A DNA stretch of 64,000 bases from Acinetobacter sp. MB5 (lineage in GTDB: Bacteria; Pseudomonadota; Gammaproteobacteria; Pseudomonadales; Moraxellaceae): assembly GCF_003261585.1 (NCBI RefSeq), contig NZ_POVU01000012.1, positions 1-64,000 on the forward strand, written 5' to 3'. Below the pieces are notes generated by a model. The model was not told the DNA's origin. It searched no databases and saw only the letters and a program-made list of their open reading frames with translations. The position numbers and the translations under genes are program-made. Below are positions 60,147 to 64,000 of this stretch, in pieces (the first letter of the stretch is position 1; each line of letters starts with the position of its first letter).

Positions 60147-60187
60147 ACATTTGTTGCAAAAATAATTTCAAATGAAACATTTGTTTC
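60147..60187. promoter_or_regulatory. Candidate RpiR operators
   Basis: ACATTTGTT occurs at 60147-60155 and 60177-60185, exactly 30 bp apart (about three helical turns). The second lies in GAAACATTTGTTTC, with perfect GAAACA/TGTTTC arms. Both are just upstream of the RpiR start (60204), suiting autoregulation. Confidence 0.5.
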
Positions 60188-60203
60188 TTTGGGAAGTTGT
60201 TTT

Positions 60204-61058
60204 ATGTCAGCACAAAGCATTCATCAGAAAATTTCAGCCTTGGGCCAAACGCTCACGGACAGCGAGAGTCGTCTTGCCCAAGTCATGCTAGACAATGTTT
60301 CACAACTGGCATCGTACTCGGCAACTGAATTGGCAGAGCTGGCAGGTGTATCCAAAGCCACTGCGGTGCGTTTTTTTAAGCGACTCGGTTACGCTTCATT
60401 TAGTGAGCTACGCTTACAGGCACGTCAGAGTCAAGACACTGCTTCCCCACTTTTTTTGATGATGACTGGCAAATATGCTGAAAATGAACTGAGCTATGTC
60501 GAACAGCATGCTGCCAATGAAATGCGCAATTTGGCACAAACCTTTGAACAGATAGAAGCTCAGCAACTCAAACAAGCACTGCAACTGATGAAGCAGGCTG
60601 AAAAAGTCTATGTGGTGGGCTTTCGTAGCAGTCGTCATTTGGCACATTACATGTGGTTATTGCTCAGTCAAATTCGAAGCAATGTCGTGCTGATTCCCAG
60701 CCAAAACGGCATGCACCTGACTGAAGAACTGGTGGATTTATCGGAACACGATTTAGTGCTGATGATGGACTACCGTCGCCGCGTCACATTGATTGAGCAG
60801 ATTGCGGCACACGCCGCTATGGTCAACGCCAAAATTTTACGTTTCACCGATCTTTCTGCTACTGAACTTTCAGTTCCAACTCAACTGACTTTACGCACAT
60901 GGATTCGTAGCACAGGTATGTTCGACTCTTATACCGCTGCGACTTCATTAATCAATGCCGTATGCACCCAACTTGCCGTTGAACAACGCGAGTTGACCCA
61001 AGACCGATTAAACAAAATTGAGCAGTTACATGACCACTATCAAGATTTAGATCTCTAA
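60204..61058 (+). CDS. RpiR-family regulator with SIS domain
   Basis: A 284-residue RpiR/MurR-type regulator. The N-terminal HTH_6 domain is at about 1-75 (YSATELAELAGVSKATAVRFFKRLGYASFSELR), and a C-terminal SIS phosphosugar-type domain is at about 115-260 (KVYVVGFRSSRHLAHY, DLSEHDLVLMMDYRR). It sits 14 bp before the amidohydrolase gene on the same strand. RpiR regulators usually sense sugar phosphates, but members next to hydantoinase or allantoate-type hydrolases control purine or carbamoyl-amino-acid use. The start ATG 60204 has GGGAAG upstream. The longer frame from 60189 has none. Confidence 0.88.
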   Translation: MSAQSIHQKISALGQTLTDSESRLAQVMLDNVSQLASYSATELAELAGVSKATAVRFFKRLGYASFSELRLQARQSQDTASPLFLMMTGKYAENELSYVEQHAANEMRNLAQTFEQIEAQQLKQALQLMKQAEKVYVVGFRSSRHLAHYMWLLLSQIRSNVVLIPSQNGMHLTEELVDLSEHDLVLMMDYRRRVTLIEQIAAHAAMVNAKILRFTDLSATELSVPTQLTLRTWIRSTGMFDSYTAATSLINAVCTQLAVEQRELTQDRLNKIEQLHDHYQDLDL

Positions 61059-61072
61059 TCTAAGGAGTTGCA

Positions 61073-62365
61073 ATGAATACAGCCGCTGTGACCGCAATTG
61101 AACAAAACTATGCTGATCGAGCCATGCCCTCGACCTTAAAAATTAACCGAGCGCGTTTACTGAAACGAATTGCTGAACTGGGTGAAATTGGCGCGATTGC
61201 AGGCGGTGGCGTTTGCCGTCTTGCCTTGACCGATGAAGACAAATTGGGTCGTGATCAAGTCATTCAGTGGATGAAAGATTTAGGACTCAGTATTTCAATT
61301 GATGCCATCGGTAATGTGGTTGCGACTCGTGCAGGTCTGCAAGATTTACCACCTGTGATGACAGGCTCACATATTGATACGGTACGCACAGGCGGAAAGT
61401 ACGATGGTAATTTAGGGGTATTGGCTGGTTTAGAAGTCATTGCCAGTTTAAATGATGCCAATATTCAGACCCAACATCCAATTGCGGTTGCCTTTTTTAC
61501 CAATGAAGAAGGCGCACGCTTCCCACCCGATACCATGGGCAGTTTGGTTTTCCAAGGCGAATTGAGTCTAGAAGAAGCCTATCAGACCCGTGGCATTGAT
61601 GGCACAACCGTCAAAGAAAACCTTGAACGGATTGGTTATTTGGGCGATGCACCTGTGGGGAATCAGCGCATTCATGCATTTATGGAGCTGCATGTCGAAC
61701 AAGGCCCTGTGCTTGAACATGAAAATATTCAGATAGGGGCTGTCACTGGCGTACAAGGCATTCACTGGATGGAATGGACTATTTCAGGAACATCGAATCA
61801 TGCAGGTACAACCCCGATGGCATTACGGCATGATGCAGGGATTGTCGCCATGCAAATTGCGACTTTTGCACGAAGTTTGGTACAAAGCACGGGGCAAGGA
61901 CAATTAGCCACTGTAGGACAAATTCAGTTCACACCCAACTTGGTCAATGTCATTCCCAATAAAGCGGTGTTTACTCTCGATATTCGCAATACCAATGCCG
62001 CAATTCTCGCCGATGTCCATCAGCAAATCATGACTTTCGCTGAGCAAGCTGCTCAGGCTGAAGGCGTGCAAATTTCTGTCCGTGATTTGGCAAAATCTGA
62101 TCCTGTTGCTTTTGATACTCGCATTGTGCAGCGTGTCGCAGAACTAGCCGAACAGCAAAACTTATCGGTAAAAAGCATGCCAAGCGGTGCAGGACATGAT
62201 GCCCAAGTCATTTCCACACTCTGCCCGACAGGCATGATTTTTGTACCAAGTGTTGCTGGACTTTCCCATAACGTCAAAGAATTCACCCATGATCAAGACG
62301 TTGAACGCGGGGCAAATATTCTGTTGCAAATCATGCATGAACTTGCCAATGGAGCACACATTTAA
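61073..62365 (+). CDS. M20 Zn-dependent N-carbamoyl-amino-acid/allantoate-type amidohydrolase
   Basis: A 430-residue M20/ArgE-type hydrolase of the HyuC/AllC subgroup. Metal motifs are GSHIDTVRTGGKYDGNLG, the acid pair in FFTNEEGARFP, ELHVEQGPVLE and late SGAGHDAQ, with SHNVKEFT near the C-terminus. It removes the carbamoyl or ureido group from an N-carbamoyl amino acid, allantoate or ureidoglycine. AAGGAG upstream gives a strong start 14 bp after the RpiR gene. A frameshifted MFS carrier follows. Because allantoicase already acts on allantoate at 16 kb, a carbamoyl-amino-acid role is as likely here. Confidence 0.9.
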   Translation: MNTAAVTAIEQNYADRAMPSTLKINRARLLKRIAELGEIGAIAGGGVCRLALTDEDKLGRDQVIQWMKDLGLSISIDAIGNVVATRAGLQDLPPVMTGSHIDTVRTGGKYDGNLGVLAGLEVIASLNDANIQTQHPIAVAFFTNEEGARFPPDTMGSLVFQGELSLEEAYQTRGIDGTTVKENLERIGYLGDAPVGNQRIHAFMELHVEQGPVLEHENIQIGAVTGVQGIHWMEWTISGTSNHAGTTPMALRHDAGIVAMQIATFARSLVQSTGQGQLATVGQIQFTPNLVNVIPNKAVFTLDIRNTNAAILADVHQQIMTFAEQAAQAEGVQISVRDLAKSDPVAFDTRIVQRVAELAEQQNLSVKSMPSGAGHDAQVISTLCPTGMIFVPSVAGLSHNVKEFTHDQDVERGANILLQIMHELANGAHI

Positions 62366-62421
62366 CCCAATAAAAAAAGCCAATCCATGCGTCACCCCAC
62401 GGGTTGCCATGCCTGTGGGCG

Positions 62422-62498
62422 GTAAGGCGAACTGCCTTACTAAAACTGTTGTTGATTTTCACTTGAAGTATTCAGCACAGCAGGAAAGCTCCTGCTGT
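62422..62498 (+). repeat. Two hairpins between hydrolase and MFS genes
   Basis: GTAAGGC/GCCTTAC (62422-62440) and ACAGCAGGA/TCCTGCTGT (62477-62498) both form perfect stems in the 165-bp gap before the MFS gene. No U-run follows either, so they are more likely mRNA-processing or leader structures than terminators. Confidence 0.45.
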
Positions 62499-62530
62499 CA
62501 CTACAGTTTGACTTGAACGAGGACGTTATC

Positions 62531-63858
62531 ATGACTATTGCTCCACAAACTTCAAAATATCGTTATTGTATTTTTGCGTTGCTGTTTTCGTTGGTCTTGG
62601 TGAATTATATTGATCGTGGGGCGTTGCCTTTTGCGATCAATGATATTTCTCAGGAATATGGATTGTCTAAAGTTGAGATTGGCGCGGTTCTCGGCTATTT
62701 CGGCTTTGGTTATTTGGCTGGTGCCTTGTTTGGTGGCGTACTGGCTGACCGTTTTGGTACCAAGCGAGTCTGGATATGTTTTGGGATCCTATGGTCGATT
62801 GTTGAAATTTTGACTGCTTGGGCAGGCAATATCGGCACATTCTTCTTTGGTTCAGCCTTAGTCGGCTTTGCCATGATTCGGGTCATTTTTGGTTTGTCTG
62901 AAGGCCCTGCTTACCCCCTAATGAGCAAGTCAATTGCCAGCTGGACACCGAAAAAAGAACAAAGTCTGTCTTTAAGTTTTGGCTTGGTCAGTACTCAAGT
63001 TGCAGGTCTGCTCACTGCCCCAATTGCAGTCTTTTTGCTAATGGTGACGCATGACTGGCGAACCATGTTTGTCTGTTTAGGTGTGCTGTCATTATTGTTC
63101 ATGACGTTGTTTTATGTGGTATTTAAGAACAAACCAAATGAACACCCTAAAGTTTCGGCTCAAGAATTGGCATATATTCAAGAAGGGCGTGACTATGAGT
63201 TAAATGCTGAAAAATTACCGTGGTGGTCATTTTTCAAAAATCGTACCTTAATGCTGAATGCCTTTGGTTATTTCACTTTCTTGTATATTACTTTTACCAT
63301 CATGTCTTGGGGGCCAAAGTACTTACAAGACACCTTCCATTACGACCTGCATTCTTTATGGTATATCGCCATGATTCCATGGGTTGGCTCGACCATTACC
63401 GTGTTACTTGGTGGTTATATTAGCGATTATTTATACCGTCATTTTAATTTAAAATTGCCCGCAATGGTTTCGCTGGCGTCATGTTAACCTTAACAGCACT
63501 GTGTTTTGTGATGATTCCACATATGCACTCGGCAGCCGCGATTATTGCTCTCATCGCATTAGGAAATGCTTGCAATGCAACGGTCAACAATGTGTATTAC
63601 TCTGTAATTATCGATGTATCACCCAATGCCAATGTCGGTTCTTTCTCGGGCTTTACCCTTGCGATTGCCAACTTGGCTTCGATTATTGCACCGATGCTAT
63701 CAGGTTGGTTGGCACAGTATTATTCATACAACGCCATTTTTTATGTGACCGCAGGGATTGCCCTATTTAGTATGTGTTGCATGCTGTTTATTCAGCCTGA
63801 GAAAAAAATTCAACCACAGCAAGTTAAAGTGGGTAAAGCCTTGTCCATTCATCCTTAA
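62531..63858 (+). pseudogene. MFS transporter gene split by a -1 frameshift
   Basis: An ACS-type major facilitator whose reading frame breaks. The first frame (62531-63487, with ATG 62531 behind GAGGACG) has helices 1-8 and stops after the eccentric end LPAMVSLASC. The rest (helices 9-12, ending KKIQPQQVKVGKALSIHP) continues in the -1 frame to 63858. At 63448-63454 the in-frame heptamer T TTA AAA occurs. Stepping back one base there gives LKIARNGFAGVMLTLTALC, which joins smoothly to the second half and yields about 442 residues. Loss of one A from a run, a sequencing error, or -1 slippage at this motif could explain it. It follows the amidohydrolase and probably carries its substrate. Confidence 0.8.
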
Positions 63859-63931
63859 AACAACATTTTAAGGCAGCAGTTCGAATCTGATTTTTGCCCT
63901 GCTGCCAATTGAGAACATGAGGTTGATCACT

Positions 63932-64000
63932 ATGCACGATGTCCAAGATGCCGTTTCATTTTCCCAACAATTTTTGCAACAACGACTTGACCCAGTTCAA
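63932..64000 (+). CDS. Start of an unidentified gene (cut by window end)
   Basis: The first 23 codons of a gene starting MHDVQDAVSFSQQF, with GAGG 9 nt upstream of the ATG. It follows the MFS gene by 73 bp on the same strand and is probably part of the RpiR-controlled unit. Too little is visible to name a family. Confidence 0.55.
   Translation, partial: MHDVQDAVSFSQQFLQQRLDPVQ

Noticed and set aside
1..64000. tRNA, rRNA, prophage, insertion sequence or attachment site
   Set aside because: None of the expected conserved sequences or genes (transposase, integrase, capsid) was recognised on either strand.

Overview
The window looks like an accessory catabolic region of an Acinetobacter chromosome. 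The evidence is low overall G+C, an SMR pump very close to AbeS, a tandem glycine riboswitch ahead of a dadA-glcB pair, and many single-operon catabolic modules, each with its own outer-membrane channel, inner-membrane transporter and regulator. The genus is inferred from protein resemblance. No rRNA, tRNA, CRISPR array, insertion sequence or prophage was seen.

Layout. (1) 1-10.7 kb: an unassigned catabolic regulon marked by seven copies of one LacI-type operator (AATGTAAACGTTTACATT). It holds two nearly identical cupin genes, a GMC alcohol dehydrogenase, a proline-racemase-family enzyme with a Ser/Cys active-site pair, an aldehyde dehydrogenase, an NCS1 permease, a LamB-type porin, a NIPSNAP protein, a dienelactone-hydrolase-like enzyme and an EamA carrier. 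The LacI regulator is not in the window. (2) 10.8-15 kb: a YddG exporter, then an Old Yellow Enzyme with an NmrA-like reductase opposite a TetR regulator. (3) 15-21.8 kb: allantoin use (puuE, allantoicase, allantoin/hydantoin racemase, NCS1 permease, porin, divergent GntR regulator). (4) 23-34.8 kb: a complete non-phosphorylated L-rhamnose pathway (dehydrogenase, lactonase, rhmD, rhmA, aldA) with an IclR regulator, a cytoplasmic GH78 alpha-L-rhamnosidase, an OprB-like porin and an MFS carrier. (5) 35.6-40.4 kb: porin, M20 amidohydrolase, MHS-type carrier and FAH-family hydrolase, substrate unknown. (6) 40.5-45.7 kb: two divergent glycine riboswitches. One drives dadA, a new 39-residue membrane protein and glcB (glycine to glyoxylate to malate). 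The other, partly decayed, precedes a miniature dadA remnant. (7) 46-50.2 kb: an ABC importer lacking its binding protein, a 2-oxoglutarate oxygenase, an unknown protein and an SMR pump. (8) 50.5-54.4 kb: small proteins, a P3A proton ATPase and an orphan antitoxin-like HTH protein. (9) 54.5-58.7 kb: an aldoxime-nitrile pathway (AraC regulator, nitrilase, aldoxime dehydratase, outer-membrane protein). (10) 59-64 kb: hemerythrin, then an RpiR-controlled amidohydrolase/MFS module whose transporter gene is frameshifted at a T TTA AAA heptamer.

How the parts connect. Allantoicase yields ureidoglycolate, a glyoxylate precursor. DadA-family oxidation of glycine also gives glyoxylate, and malate synthase G consumes it, so two modules may share one exit to the TCA cycle. 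The rhamnosidase has no signal peptide, so the rhamnoside is probably imported intact and cleaved inside.

Non-coding structure. A 95-108 bp element with terminal inverted repeats occurs three times (35.3, 50.3 and 59.6 kb). Two of these copies sit next to a second conserved, terminator-ended element on the opposite strand that looks like a small RNA. These paired elements and the inverted duplication of the riboswitch-dadA unit are the least explained parts of the window.
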